This document shows, in pieces, positions 20,335 through 34,665 of a stretch of 64,000 nucleotides of DNA (within the stretch, counting starts at the first letter, position 1; the number at the start of each line of letters is the position of its first letter). A model generated the notes under the pieces. That model had not been told where the DNA came from. It was given only the letters and a program-made list of their open reading frames with translations, and searched no databases. The position numbers and the translations under genes are program-made. Where the stretch lies: the NCBI GenBank assembly GCA_963978895.1, contig OZ022241.1:40239030-40303029 (forward strand). The letters are read 5' to 3'. The stretch is from Erpobdella octoculata (taxonomy: Eukaryota; Annelida; Clitellata; Hirudinida; Erpobdellidae).

Positions 20335-23164
20335 TCATTGCTCGAGATTCTTTCCAGTTCCCAGCCAGAGTTCCCGGAGTTGGACCTGGCAGTTTAGGTC
20401 TCGCAGGGCGTAACTGATTTCGTCCCTGCAGGTCTCCTGATGCCTTTGGAGGGCTTTCCTGAGCAGCTCTTCCATGCCGACTTCGAGGAAGGGCGTGATG
20501 AGCTCCGGACTTCTGCTGACGATGTTCCGAATGGCCATACTGCCCGATTTCTGAGATATCAAGAATAATAATTGAGGTTAATCGGCAGATTGAATCGATG
20601 ACGATCGTAATTTCTAGTTGAATACACCCGGTGCGAGCTGAAACTCTGAAACACCATCCATGCATTCACTGCTAGTCACAAGACATGTGTAGTACAGGAG
20701 CTGACAACAATGATATAAAGGTGACATTAACAGACAAAAAAACGTGTTTATCCGACACAACCAGGTGACAATCCTTTAACAACTACAGTATACGGAACGA
20801 CATAATAAAATGGTGTCATCAATTTGTGAAATTTTCATTCATACCACCCACGAGCTAATTCAAACCCCCCCCCCCTGTCAAATATCACTGATACCAACCT
20901 GAACTTGAGCCTGTTTTTCATGAAGAATCATCATCCTCCTCAAAAGATCATGAATGGCATTCTCCTCCACAAACATCCTTCCGTGATCTGGGTACCTGAG
21001 CACCAGGGACGCCACCAGGGTACAGGCAATGTCGCAGATGTAGGCGTCGGAAAGGTTCCTCTCGATTGCTTCGCAGACGACTGCCGATCCCTGGGGGTAG
21101 GTCATCGCCTCAACTTTGACCTTGTCACACCCTGACAAATTTTTCAGGAGCTGAACAGAAATTGTAATTAAAAATTTAAATGGAATTAACTGGAAACTGG
21201 TCGATTACTCCAATCGGACGAAAAAAAAGTCAAACTCGTATCGTAAGACGATTTGAAAAAGCCTTTGACCACTATGTAAAATAACGAACTGAAAATAATA
21301 AAACCTGCAAAGCACTCTTCAATACAGGATTCTTTCTGTGCTTTCCTTCGGAATGTTGTTTGAGGAGCTCCATGACGATCCTGACTCCGCCCATCTCGGA
21401 AACTCTGACGCAGAACTCCTCCCTCACGACGAGCTGACTTATAGCAGCCAAGATGTCACCGGTCACTTCTTCATTTTTTATGAATTCTGGAGAAAAAAAA
21501 GAGATTAAAGTTTAGTGGATTCAATTAATTTCCTGAGACAAACGATAACAAATAATTGAGACAAAAAGACAATATAAACATAACTACATTTTAAAAATAT
21601 CCTTGATGAATTATTATATACTCATCGTTCAACAAATATGCAAATGTTTTTAAAACTTATAATAAAATCAAAAGAAAACAAAATGCGCACTTTTGAGAAG
21701 CCTGAACAAGACTGGCAAAGAATCGCACTGGTTGACGATGATCAGAGCATGCTCGTGAGCCTGACCAAAGGCAACCCTTACGTCGTCGTCGAGAACGAGA
21801 CCCCTCAGCAACGAGCAACCTCCCCTCACGACCTTGCCGACCTCTTCGGTTGACCTGGATGGAAACGTGTCAAGCGTAAATCGAGTGCTCGGTCGAAGAG
21901 GATTTGGATAAATTTTATTTACATTGTCAATGACAATAATAATAATAACAACAATAAATATTAATACAAAATAAATACTAACAATAAAATTACAGATATT
22001 ATTATTGTTTTGGGAAATTTTTAGGATTTAATATTTATTGACTTTCATAATTGAGTTTGATGGACTATTAATATTTTGACGGAAAAATTAAATGAAAATT
22101 TTAACCTGAGTAAATCTTATTATGTTGTCACGACAACGTCCAATGCCGCGATGTTTATCGACTTACTTTACTTTATAGCCAACAATCACCACAGAACGTA
22201 AAAAATTGCAAAGCGAAAAAGAAAAAAACGAAGAAGATCACAAAAAACTCACTTTTCACAGACATCTAAAATTTTGACCACGACCATGGCGAGTCCAGCT
22301 CCGATCAGTTTCTGCCGGTTCTTTTCGTGCATGAAGCAAAACCTTTCGAATATCTCCAGCAGAACTTCGACGGTCCGAACGATCCTGACGTCGAACTCCG
22401 CCACGTAGCAGATGTCCTCCGAGCAGCATCTCAACAGCGACAGAAACAGCTTCTCGCCGGCGTCGTCCAGTACGTCCGGTTGACTTTTGACGTAGCATGA
22501 AAACGTCTTCAATAAAATGTCGAGCAGAGAAGCACCGATCTCTCCTAACGTCGCAAAGTTTTTTACTGGTTGCTGGCATTCCGTCACGGGCGCGGCTACC
22601 GCCTGCATGGAATTAAGAATGATCTTGTAGGCACCAACTTGTGTCGCAACACACCTTTCCGGCAGGCCTTTTGTGAATATATCTTGCAATTCAGTGCAGA
22701 TTTCTGAACAAGATTTTAACGTCTCTTCGGTGAATTCTGATATTTTCAGCAGCTGCTCCAGACCTCTCAATAAATTATCCAGTTTATTTTCTGTTGATGA
22801 CTCTTCATTCATACCATCTTTTGTGAACATTTTTGGGTCTTTGATTAGCAACATTAAATTGACACCCTGGTTTGTAGTCAGAACATATTATAAAATTATA
22901 TAAGTATACAAAATACTAAATCAATTAATTCTATTTCTACAGTGTACCTCAATTCTATTATATTAATTTTGAAAAAAAATGTTTTAATTAAAACTGAAAA
23001 ATCTTAACAAAATTAAAAATTTTTTTCCTTGGCAGATGTGATTTTACCTGTGCTTCGAATTGTTTGACGGCATCTTCTACAGCCTCCTCTGGAGACATTT
23101 CAAATTCTTGAATGTTTTCCAAAACAACATTATTAAACGTTTCTTGAGCAATTTGTTTTGCCAT
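20335..23164 (-). CDS. ARMC6: ARMC6, armadillo repeat-containing protein 6 (6 exons)
   Basis: Complete model, 514 aa. Exons on minus: 23164-23048, 22866-22253, 21854-21691, 21486-21305, 21150-20899, 20550-20335; phases agree throughout. The N-terminus [20 protein letters not shown] and the C-terminal [15 protein letters not shown] match the conserved ends of ARMC6 as I know it, and the length is close to the human protein. The middle is a helical array of armadillo repeats, with [16 protein letters not shown] in exon 3 and ITGD/VREEF units in exon 4. ARMC6 is a conserved cytosolic/nuclear armadillo protein of poorly defined function, so only a scaffold role can be suggested. The gene is head-to-head with the BTB gene, 1.25 kb apart, and converges with MALT1. 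All exons have canonical GT-AG edges and no unusual insertions. Confidence 0.95.
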
Positions 23165-24416
23165 TTTCAGATATAATTATAACAATTTAATGATTAATGA
23201 TTAATCATTGATTCGACATTGATATACAATATTATACAATACACTGCTTTGAATAAACACAAAATTTATTGAAATACAGCTATTAATATTAATTAAACTA
23301 AATTGGCTTAAAATTGTGTAAAACTTCCGCTACAAATACAAGTAATATACAAATCGTCTGGCCGGCAAATTAGCAAATTAGTGTACATCAATTCTTTTTT
23401 TAGCAACCACACGGCGTCAAGTAGCAACAAACAATATATCTTCATAATAATACATTTTATATTTTAAGCAGACAAACTATTGTCTCGATATTTGAAAAAT
23501 TAAATAATTTAAACGCATTTTTTTTCAAAGTGTTGTTAACTTATAAAAGTTACAAAAATCGACTTTTCCTGGAGAGAAATTCCACATATTTTCTTCTGAC
23601 AAATGATAATATCAAAACCTTTATAAATTTTTAATTTAATTAAAACAAAAAACCTGCGGCCAACACCGATAAAAAATTGACATTGGACCAGCCGTTCAAA
23701 GTATGAACTCTTATTTTTTAATATAAATAGCCTTATTTAATTTACAGCCCACTAAATAAATGACGCTAGGCTAGACAGGTACGTTACAGCTATGAATATC
23801 TAAGTCAATTAAAAAAAAATTTGTTCTAATTCCGGTTTGGAAAACGCTCAAACAAAAAAAGAACTTTAGTACCTTGACGAAAAAAAGTTTTGCGTTGGTT
23901 ATAGCTGTCAAGGACGAAACTTGTTTATAAACAATTTTATCAGCTGGGGGTCGAAAATCTACCGCTGAATAGCGTTACTTTATTACTTTAATCTGTTTAA
24001 GAAAAAAATCGAATAAAGTTGTTTAAATTTAATGCAATTGTGTCTGATTTGGTAAACGTTTTTGATCAATCGTTACACACAGTGACATAATAAAATAAAA
24101 AGGGAGACGAGGGAGACGAAGACAATAGAAAAAAGCCCTGGGGATTGCGTACGCCGTACTGTAATGTGAAGGTATGCTTTTTTTTATAAAGTTGTATCAA
24201 TAAGATTTTAGTGGTTCAATATATGAACTTTTGTTGAAACGAAAAACTATTTCTTGTCTAGTTTTTTAGTCTGTATCAGTAAAATAAGAGTAACTTTCAT
24301 CAAAACTTAAATATTCATACTTCAAATAATTAATAAAATTTATAATTACTAACAATTAATTTTGTGTCATTGCAAATTATTAACAAATTTATAAATTAAC
24401 TCAATAATCACCACAG
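23165..24416. other. shared upstream region of ARMC6 and the BTB gene
   Basis: 1.25-kb divergent intergenic stretch that should hold both promoters. It is AT-rich. The only less AT-rich part is about 24095-24165, with GGGAGACGAGGGAGACGAAG, a possible 5' UTR or start region of the BTB gene. No TATA box placed confidently. Confidence 0.45.
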
Positions 24417-27275
24417 ATGGAGCAGGAAGTCGTTGATTTTACTATACCCGACCCTCTGTCGAGCATCATGCTAGAGGTCGAAGATCAACTCCTTTATGTC
24501 CACAAAGAGATTCTAGCGATATGGTCACCGGTCTTCAAGTCCATGTTTTTGGGAGGTTTCAAGGAAAGTAGTGAAATGACGATACCGCTGCCGGGGAAAA
24601 AGGTTGATGATTTTGTTGAGCTGCTCCACTGCATGTATCCGCCTATCAAGCCAATCAATGGTGGGTGGTTAATGATGTATGTTCATAAAATCTTTACAGA
24701 TATTTTTTTATTAATTTGATTCAGTTACTCAAACAATTTCAATTTATACTTTTATCACTTTATTGGGGATAGCAGAAGACAAAGCTGTTAAATATTTTTT
24801 TAATAAATATTTATGAATTTACTGCCCAATACAAGATGCCAATGTCTACCAGCTTCTACCTCTGGTAGAGGAATATCAAATAACAGAGGTTAAAAAGAAG
24901 TGCGAAGAGTTTCTTCTTACCATGAGTGGCAACATGGAACTGCTTGTCACAGCACAGCAGTATGGGCTTCATCAGTTACTGGGAAAATGCATAGACCAGG
25001 TATCATTATTTAATCATTCGTATTTAAATCTGAATTTTCGTTCATAGGTCGTCCAGTTAGCGGGAAGTAATTCCCTTTGGATGAACCTTTTGAGCACTTG
25101 ATTTTTTTCCCTTATTTATAACTTCACTGTTGTACTTAATTGTTTTGTTTCGTGCTCAATAAATGTTCAAAAAAAAATCATTACTTAATTAGAAAAAGAT
25201 TGTAGTATATTCCTATGAGAACAGAGTTTAAGTTTAGCTTTTGTCAACGTGGCTAGCCAATGTCGTTGTGTTGAAATAAATCTAGCTAGGACAGTATTTT
25301 ATTGATGCTAATTAATATAAATAAGAATAAGTAGTGTTATCAAATTATTAAAATATTTAGTCGTTAAAAAGTGCAATTTTTATTGGTAATAAAATTGTGT
25401 GTTATTGAATTTCGCTCTCCCCACACATGTGTCATTAAAGGCAACTAAGGAAATTTTGCAAAGCATCAGAGTGCAACTGCTTTGAAACCCATATTACATA
25501 CCAGTGAATTTTAGGGTCAGTAATGAGAATCGTAGTTTGGTAAAAAAAAAATGATATTCTAAATGTAAATAAATAAATAAATAATGAATAATAATGATGA
25601 TGATATAAATGTGTTTTAACTGCAATTATCAGCCTTTAGATGTGGTAGTTACTTGGGCACGTAATTAGTTACTAATTAACTCATTGATATAGCCATCTGA
25701 GAGTTGTCTTTGAACAATTTAATTCAGTGATAATTGCTGTTAACATAGCCATAGTAATTAAGTGCTGGATTATAATGTGATTGCTATTCATCAGTTGTAT
25801 AATCTTTTCAACTGCATCTAAATTAGATAAGTCAATAAGTTGTTTATAATTGTACTTCTTTGTAGGCCAAAGCGCTAGGTAGGCCAAATAAGTTGGTACT
25901 GTCGGTAGGCTAAATGGCTTGGTAGACAGACATTTTTTAAATTAAAATTGATTTAGGATTTGCCCCCCCCCCCAGTCATCGACTTTTGTGGAGGAATTTA
26001 CCCTACCCCCTGGTTGTCAACTATTTCTGGGAGGAAAAAGTCGACAGTAAGATTTCATTCCTGCCCTGTTTCTGTGGGCCGAAATTTCCCTGAGCCAGGT
26101 ATGTTAAGTGGTAGACGGTCCGGCGCTGTTTGTGATTCAGCGCGACCGTTTTGCGCCGTTGTTTCAGTGTGGTCGTTTTCGTTCTTTTGTTTCAGTAGGA
26201 CCATTTTTCGGCGCGACCGGTTTGGCGCGAATGACGTTCTGAAGCCGTCGTTTGAGGCGACCGTTTTGAAGCAGAACGATTGGGAGCAATATGTTTAATA
26301 GCTAGAATGCAATGAATTCATCTGTAATAAATATTTAGTAAATGCATTTTCTTATTAAAATATAACAAACGATGTGTTTGACGAGACAAAAGCAAAATGA
26401 TGAGCAAAAAATGTCACTACAGCGTCCCAACATACTTGCACCGTGCTTTTTCACCATTTTGCCCTCTCTCTCTTCCTCCATCTCTTTCTACCTATCTCCC
26501 TCCCTCCCCTCTCTCTTTGCTGTTTCTTTTTATACTCCCTCTCATCTCTCCATCTTTCTCTTCACGAATCCTCATAATCTGCTCATGGTGTGACAGACAA
26601 GATCGTGGCGATCATATGAATCTCGGTGTTCAATAAAATATCGTTGTCTCACGATTAATGACAACTTGTGAAAAATAGTAAACAAAAAGTTTCAGTATGT
26701 TATAGATTTGTAAACAAGTAAAGGAAAAAACGAGTTTTTTTAACACAAACCTTGATTTCAAATACACTCGATGTGATGTGATTACGAAAGATGTTCAAAC
26801 AACTTTTTTTTAATTGAATCATGTATTGTCATCCAATATAAAGATATGCTGAAAGTTTCAGCTTCCTAGCTAGTCAAAAAGCTGGTTAAATTTTACTTGT
26901 AAGATTTGCGTACATAGAAAGCCACACACACACACAAACAGAGATTGTAACCTAAATAAAAGTTTGTAAAAACAGATAATTCAGTTTCACTAGATCGCGT
27001 AAATAAAATCTAGTTGAACGTACTGCACGCATGTGTGTGAGTGACAGTTAAGCGTCTAGCAAGGTGGTCTGGTGCCCGGGGGCCAAGGTACTAAAAATAT
27101 CACTCCTCCAAAAAAGCCGATGACCGGAATTAGGGATAAATGCCAGTCCACAAAAACTCGGTGACCGGGGGGGGGGTGGGTTAAACCTGCGTTCTTGTTT
27201 ATCCATATTTTATTTTTTTCGCCTCTCTAAAGTGGCGCACCTGGACACCTGTTCTTCCTGGCCCGATCTTCTGCA

Positions 27276-27319
<44 letters not shown>

Positions 27320-27860
27320 AGAGAGAGAGATTAAGGGAGAGTGAAATAGCAATTGAGAAAGCCAATATTTCAAACGATTGCAGAAGAGATACTAAATGAA
27401 CTCGAAGGTATAAATTTAACGGTTTTTATGTAGCAGCTCGTTCTGCACACAACAACATACCGACGTATAACGTTGTTTGCTGCCTCGGTTGATAAAAAAG
27501 GCGAAATACCTAAACTTTAAAATAATTTGAAACATGATGATAAGATTGAATGTCAAAAATAACAGAGATGAATTAATGGTGATTGCATTGCCACCTAACA
27601 ACGTAATGCCAATTTCTGACTTACATGCATACATGCATACATAAATACATACATACATACATACATACATACATACATACATACATACATACATACATAC
27701 ATACATACATACATACATTTTTGTGTCCTAGAAGTCACTTGACTCACGCCACATTAAATATAGTCAAACTGATTTGATTTTGATTTGATACATACAGTCA
27801 TGAATGCATTCATACATACATACATACATACATACATACATACATACATACATACATACA

Positions 27861-27894
<34 letters not shown>

Positions 27895-28513
27895 CATACA
27901 TACATACATACATACATACATACATACATACATACATACATACATACATACATACAGGCACACATAAAATTTAAAAAAAGTTAATGAAAAAAATTGGGTT
28001 ATCGTGGTATCTATTTCAAAACGAATGGATGGATTGATAAATAATACTGGTTTCCGTTTATCGGTGAAAAGGTCAAATCGAAAAGCTTCACCGATCTCCG
28101 CCGTGACCCCCACTACAAACTCATCGAACCTGAAAACCTTATTAGCATCTTACAGCTAAGGGTTCTCGACTTGGAGGCCGCCATAGAGCAGGGTCGCAAG
28201 ATCTACGGCGAGCGAGACACGAAGATGTTCGGAGTGATCAGCGAACTGGCGTCCGGATACGGAAACTTCTGCACGGAGTGCAAGTCCAGAAAGGTGAGTA
28301 ATTGGACCTGGAAAAGGTGTTTAGTGTAGTCTCACAAATTTTGAAATCAATCCGATCTTAAAAGATCTCTTGTTCTTTTTCTGCTCGCAGATAAACGATA
28401 GCTGTTTCAACTGTCTGAAGATGTTTCGCGAGAAAGTAAAGACGAAATGCGACGAGGCCAAATCTTACAGACACCACAATCGCCTTTTCGCTAAGGACCC
28501 GAAGGAGAGTTAG
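24417..28513 (+). CDS. BTB/BACK domain protein (4 exons)
   Basis: Model of 250 aa. Exons: 24417-24660, 24836-24999, 28072-28293, 28391-28513, phases agreeing. Residues 1-100 form a BTB/POZ domain: a beta-strand SIMLEVEDQLLYVHK, then VFKSMFLGGFKESSEMTIPL and VDDFVELLHCMYP, typical of BTB proteins that dimerise and often bring substrates to Cullin-3 ligases. Residues 100-200 (EEYQITEVKKKCEEFL to LISILQLRVLDLEAAIEQGRK) look like the following BACK-type helices. The C-terminus is polar and has a CTECKSRK...CFNCLKMF pattern, two CxxC pairs that could bind zinc. I recognise no exact orthologue; it resembles short MATH-less BTB proteins. The acceptor of exon 3 is a weak AAAAG, so that junction is the least certain. 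Intron 2 is about 3 kb and repeat-filled. Confidence 0.8.
26060..26295. other. GC-rich CGACCGTTTTG-repeat patch in BTB intron 2
   Basis: An island of higher GC in an AT-rich intron, built of variations on GCGCGACCGTTTTG (near 26140, 26215 and 26255). It has an open frame on plus but no splice context or known motif. Origin unknown, probably a repeat remnant. Confidence 0.4.
26713..26970 (+). repeat. dispersed repeat, copy 1
   Basis: Starts AACAAGTAAAGGAAAAAAC and ends TAAATAAAAGTTTGTAA. It matches 63061-63265 in the same orientation along nearly its whole length, including TCAGCTTCCTAGC and GTCAAAAAGCTGG, but has about 50 extra bases after ACACAAACC. I see no terminal inverted repeats or coding capacity. 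Confidence 0.85.
27276..27330. repeat. GT then GA dinucleotide microsatellite
   Basis: (GT)n at 27276-27315 passes directly into (GA)n to 27330, in BTB intron 2. Confidence 0.9.
27622..27957. repeat. two TACA (CATA) tetranucleotide arrays
   Basis: (CATA)n at about 27622-27718 and 27808-27957, separated by about 90 bp of unique DNA. They are the reverse-complement motif of the TATG array in MALT1. The right array ends about 115 bp before BTB exon 3. Confidence 0.95.
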
Positions 28514-28736
28514 ACCCCCCGGAACCCCTCCCCTCTCTCCATTCTTCACATCACTTTACTTCGTCTTATTTGTCGATTGCCTTTTTCCGTCTGCATTTTT
28601 TGTCGCCAGTTTTCGGAGTGACTACAGCGTTCATCAATTAATCCCTCTTTGTTTTCTTTTTTTGACAGTTTTTGGGATTTGAATTTTTGTGTTTTTATTG
28701 TTAAGAATTTGTTTCTATAATATATATTTATGGATT

Positions 28737-28742
28737 AATAAA
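28737..28742 (+). terminator. candidate polyadenylation signal of the BTB gene
   Basis: AATAAA 224 nt after the stop codon at 28513, just before a TA microsatellite. Confidence 0.5.
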
Positions 28743-28747
28743 TAGAA

Positions 28748-30351
<1,604 letters not shown>

Positions 30352-30367
30352 TATATATATATATTTA

Positions 30368-31663
30368 CTAGCAGTACCTGTAGCGGCTTCGCTCGCATGA
30401 AATTAGAGAATTTGAACCGTGCATACATAGTAGAGTACTGCACGGATCAATTTTTAGGTCTCGGCTCAGCCCGTCGACAACTTGGCCCAGCCCGTTTCAA
30501 AAACTGAAATTCCTGGCCCGGCACGGCCCGTCTTATATGGGCCCGGCCCGTTTTTACAGGCCTAGAAGTTCTATATACTTGATGAAAAACTTCGGCCCGT
30601 CCCACCTTGACTTCAGGTTTAGCCGGGCCCGTCTGAACACCTTAAAATCACTAAAATGTCTATATACTTGGTTAAAAATCTCGGCCCGTCCTATCTTGAT
30701 TTAAGGTTTGGGCAGGGCAGTATGAAGACCCTAAAATAACGGCTTGGCCCGTTCGTCCGGTGATAAACTGAACTCATCTACTTTTAACCGGCACAAAACC
30801 TCAAAATACTAATTTTCTGTAGCACTTACAGTTTTTGAGTAGCAGTTATTTTAAAATCAAATAACCCTTTTTCCACTTCACATTTGAAGTCCTGGAGACC
30901 AAATTTTCAAAAAATGGTAAAACTATTATATCATTATTTCTGGAGTAGAAACCAAATACTAATTTTTACTCCTGTAGCATCTACAGTTTTCGAGTAGCAG
31001 TTACATTAAAAACCAAATAACCTTATTTTCCACCCCACATTTGAGGTCCTGGAAACCAAATTTTAAAAAAATGGTAAAATATGTATATCTTTAATTTTAG
31101 AATAGAAACTAAATACTAATTTTTACATCTGTGGTATTTACAGTTTTTGAGTAGCAGTTACTTTAAAAAACAAATAACCCTATTTTCCACCCTACATTTG
31201 AAGTCCTGGAAACCAAATTTTCAAAAAATGCAATACACGTATTTCATTATTTTTGGAGTAGAAACTAAATACTAATTTTTACTCCTGTAGCATTCACAGT
31301 TTTTGAGTGGCAGCTACTTTAAAAACCAAATAATCCAATTTTCCAACCCACATTTGAGGTCCGGGAAACCGAATTTTCAAAAAATGGTAAAACACGTATC
31401 TTTTTATTTTTCAAGAAGAATCCATATACCAAATTTCAAAATCTCCTCATTTTTTGTTTTCGAGATATACATTGTTTTAGAAAAAAGTTTGTTTTCCAGT
31501 TTCTTCCCCTCAGGAGCAAAATTTTCAAAAATCCTTTCTTAGTGGATGCTTACGCAATAAAAGTAATATAAGTTCCAAATTTCACGTTTCTAGGATGAGG
31601 CGTTTGAGCTCGGCGTTGATTATCAGTCAGTCAGTCAGGACATGTTCTTTTATATATATATAT
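30368..31663 (-). mobile_element. Helitron-like element, minus copy of an inverted pair
   Basis: Reverse-oriented relative of 28855-30351. Its CTAG end (30368-30371, after A) is 16 bp from the other element's CTAG. Its far end (GGACATGTTCTTTTATATATA) runs into a TATG array, so the TC terminus is not preserved. It is about 200 bp shorter, with fewer 157-bp units and fewer GACT repeats. Nucleotide differences along the arms show these are two diverged copies, not a fresh palindrome. Confidence 0.75.
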
Positions 31664-31680
31664 ACATGTATGTATGTATG

Positions 31681-31714
<34 letters not shown>

Positions 31715-31805
31715 TGTATGTATGTATGTATGTATGTATGTATGTATGTATGTATGTATGTATGTATGTATTTATGTATGTATGTATGTATGTATGTATG
31801 TATGT
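31664..31805. repeat. TATG microsatellite
   Basis: About 140 bp of (TATG)n at the outer end of the minus Helitron-like copy. Confidence 0.95.
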
Positions 31806-32071
31806 TAGCAATTTCGCATAACCCGGCAGCCGCAGGTCAGCCTTCAGCAGTTGCTAAAATTAGGACGCTAGAAAAACGTTGTTTTTAAAAAAATGTATTT
31901 TTCATGACGTAAAAATTATTTTGCTGAGAATTTATCAAAGCTACAATAATCGGTTTGCCGTCTTGTTGTAAGTTACTTCTTATTTATAGAATTATAGTAT
32001 CGATAATGTATTTTATTTATTTTGATTATCGAGCTAGTTTTTTAGTTTCCAGTAATATATAATGGCAATTA

Positions 32072-32219
<148 letters not shown>

Positions 32220-32357
32220 ATATATCTATATTTATAAATATGGTTTGATAATATATCGTTGAAAAACATGCTCGATAATAGAAATATACACAAATACATT
32301 ATTCATACTATTAGTGTTCATTAACTAATTTATAATAAGGTTGAAAAATATTTCAAA

Positions 32358-34256
32358 ATGAATCATTGTCCACTCCAACAAATATCATTAAAACTTTCAT
32401 GCAAAGATTTTGTTTTAGTAAAGTTTAAGGAAACTTTTCTCGAAGCATCTTTTGGAACTTATTTTCCATACAAGGTTAAAGACTGCGTAAATATATCATC
32501 AACATTATTCAAAGAAATAATCGCTAGAGGTCAAAATACAGGACTTCAATTAGATCCTAAATATATAATTCCATTTTTTCAAAAATTTGACAGCATGCAT
32601 GAATTAATACTTAGAGATGTTGACGAGTTTTCTACTTTATTAAATCTTTTACAAACCATTAATGATAGAAAAAATTTAACTCGTATTTCGTTTGCTATAA
32701 CTTGGTTTAATACGGATTTTTTGCATAAGTATTGTAATGGAGAAATTTTTCATGAAATGTTTTTGCCGAAAAGCAAAAATTCAGTTCTTTTAATGAACTT
32801 GGAAGATTTAGAATTGGATTTAATGTGCACAAATTTTCCTGAATATCACAAAAATGACAAAAACAGAAGGTTTGCGTGGTTGTGTCCCAAACTAATTAGA
32901 CTTTCTCTGAGATGCCTTTGTTATCTTAATTTTACGTCTACAAAAGACACTAAAGAAGATTTATTTGAATTTCTCAAAATTGAGTTTACTTGTGAAAATT
33001 TAAAAACTTTATGTTTATCTCGTTGTTGGTATGCAAAAAACGCTATAAGAAAATTTCCTCATTTTGTTGGTCTTCAAAAATTGAGTATAAATACGTTTGT
33101 AGGTGAGTCATTGGAAGAATTAGTCGACTCAATTTCATGTCTTTCAAATTTAACGTGGCTTGATATGAGTCACAACAAATGTTTTAGTATTATAAATAAC
33201 TATAATCTACAATTAATTTACAAAATGATTGACAATTTAATCAATTTAAAACATTTAGACATAAGTAACTGTCTAGCCTCTTTTGAAGGACCTGTTGCGT
33301 GGACGCACACAAGAAGTTTTAAATATTTAGGTTTGTGTTTTGAGGAAGAAGAAAATAATTTCAAGATTTCCTCAAACATAAGCGCTGAGGTTGTTGGTAA
33401 CCTTCGCACAGTTGAAGGCATTGTAGCTTCAATGAAAATGAATTTATGGAAGTATGAAGGTTTAGCCTGTTGTATCTACTATTTGGATGCTTTGGCTCAA
33501 CAAAAAGGACATTTAAAAATGAGAAACAATCTTCCAATCATTACTGAACTCATTCTCAAAGGACTTTATTGTTACTATCCCAATCCCAGACATTTTTATG
33601 ATAACATTTTTCTCGTATTGTTTTCCACTTTATCCGAATTAGACCTAAAAATTACCGAGATTGAAAAGTTTATAAAAACAATGTTAAAATCAAGACACCG
33701 TCGTTTTTGGACTGATCTTATAATTAGAATGTCTGACGTTGAACCACTAGACGATGTTTTATGGAAATGTTTATTATCTCCAAAAATTGGCTGGGTTTCA
33801 ATCGTTACTTCGTTTGAAGAATTTGGTTATATCAATTTTGATAAGCCAAAATTAATTAATAACCTAATAATAGCATATAAAAAATACTACGAATACAACA
33901 ATTGTATTATACCAGAAGTTGAAAAAATTCTAAAATGTATTGATTTGTTGAGGTCAAAGGAATCTGTAACTATTATAAAGGAATTTAAAAAAAGGCATAA
34001 AACTTTAACACGTGAAAATGAAATTCGAAACAACCCAAAGAAAAACACAAACAGAGTCAAAAGAAACTCTAAACAAAAGGTTTTGAAAAGTCAAAAGTCA
34101 AAGGAATCTGTAACTATTATAAGAAACTCTAAACAAAAGGTTTTGATAGATCTATCTAAACTAATGTTAAATAGTTTGTCATACATAATTAATAACATTC
34201 CCTACATTTGTTTCAAATGTAGTTGTTTTCTATTTGATCATGTTTTAAAATGTTAA
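32358..34256 (+). CDS. intronless leucine-rich repeat protein
   Basis: One uninterrupted frame of 632 aa with an AT-rich codon bias and AATAAA at 34318. Residues about 150-330 carry irregular leucine-rich repeats, for example LMNLEDLELDL, LIRLSLRCLCYL, LKTLCLSRC, LQKLSINTF, LTWLDMSHN and LKHLDISNC. After these comes FKYLGLCFEEE and a helical region (about 335-530). This LDIS-then-FLGL layout recalls the ZYG11/ZER1 family of Cullin-2 substrate receptors, which would make it an E3 adaptor; that is an inference from pattern only. The Lys-rich C-terminus (about 530-600) repeats KSKESVTII and RNSKQKVL twice. No signal peptide. The lack of introns among intron-rich neighbours suggests a retrocopy or a lineage-expanded family. 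Confidence 0.75.
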   Translation: MNHCPLQQISLKLSCKDFVLVKFKETFLEASFGTYFPYKVKDCVNISSTLFKEIIARGQNTGLQLDPKYIIPFFQKFDSMHELILRDVDEFSTLLNLLQTINDRKNLTRISFAITWFNTDFLHKYCNGEIFHEMFLPKSKNSVLLMNLEDLELDLMCTNFPEYHKNDKNRRFAWLCPKLIRLSLRCLCYLNFTSTKDTKEDLFEFLKIEFTCENLKTLCLSRCWYAKNAIRKFPHFVGLQKLSINTFVGESLEELVDSISCLSNLTWLDMSHNKCFSIINNYNLQLIYKMIDNLINLKHLDISNCLASFEGPVAWTHTRSFKYLGLCFEEEENNFKISSNISAEVVGNLRTVEGIVASMKMNLWKYEGLACCIYYLDALAQQKGHLKMRNNLPIITELILKGLYCYYPNPRHFYDNIFLVLFSTLSELDLKITEIEKFIKTMLKSRHRRFWTDLIIRMSDVEPLDDVLWKCLLSPKIGWVSIVTSFEEFGYINFDKPKLINNLIIAYKKYYEYNNCIIPEVEKILKCIDLLRSKESVTIIKEFKKRHKTLTRENEIRNNPKKNTNRVKRNSKQKVLKSQKSKESVTIIRNSKQKVLIDLSKLMLNSLSYIINNIPYICFKCSCFLFDHVLKC

Positions 34257-34317
34257 TGCCGTTTTAGATTTATTTATTTCACTCACTCACTTGTTGATTA
34301 ATAATTTACAAAATTTC

Positions 34318-34327
34318 AATAAATCAC

Positions 34328-34367
<40 letters not shown>
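34318..34367 (+). terminator. polyadenylation signal followed by 38-T tract
   Basis: AATAAA at 34318-34323, 62 nt after the LRR stop codon, followed by an uninterrupted run of 38 T (34330-34367). A retrocopy should show A here on this strand, so the T-tract may come from a separate reverse-oriented insertion. Confidence 0.5.
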
Positions 34368-34483
34368 CATTTACAAACATTTTATTTTTTTTATCAATAA
34401 TTCTAATTCTTAAATATTTTACTCTCATTGTTAGCGCATTTTCGGAAACTTGTATATAAACTGGCAGCATAACAAAACACTTT

Positions 34484-34665
34484 TGTCACTCCGCCTCGCT
34501 AATTGCGAGCCAGTCCCAAGCCTGGATAAAGGAGGAGGGACAGCTAAAAGGATCAAACTTAGATCCACGACAGGAAGCATTTAGGTGCTTCCTACATACA
34601 GCTATTTCAGTCTTAAAACACTTGGTGTAAAGGACTATAAACTATTATAAAAAAAAAAAAAAAAA
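34484..34665 (+). mobile_element. complete SINE with 13-bp target duplication
   Basis: Best copy of a family seen six times in this window. It is flanked by AACAAAACACTTT at 34471-34483 and again at 34666-34678. The body is about 165 bp plus poly-A. It has a CTCCGCCTCGCTAATTGCG head, a GGAGGAGGG block, a palindrome around GGATC...GATCC and the hairpin AGGAAGCA-TTTAGG-TGCTTCCT, ending ACTATTATA before the A-tract. No protein frame, so mobilised in trans by a LINE. I could not assign a clear tRNA, 5S or 7SL origin. Confidence 0.9.

Noticed and set aside
22256..22579. 107-aa Arg-rich minus-strand frame
   Set aside because: Alternate-frame shadow of ARMC6 exon 2.
26397..26636. Ser/Pro/Leu-rich 79-aa frame in BTB intron 2
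   Set aside because: CT-rich low-complexity DNA without splice sites in phase with the BTB exons.
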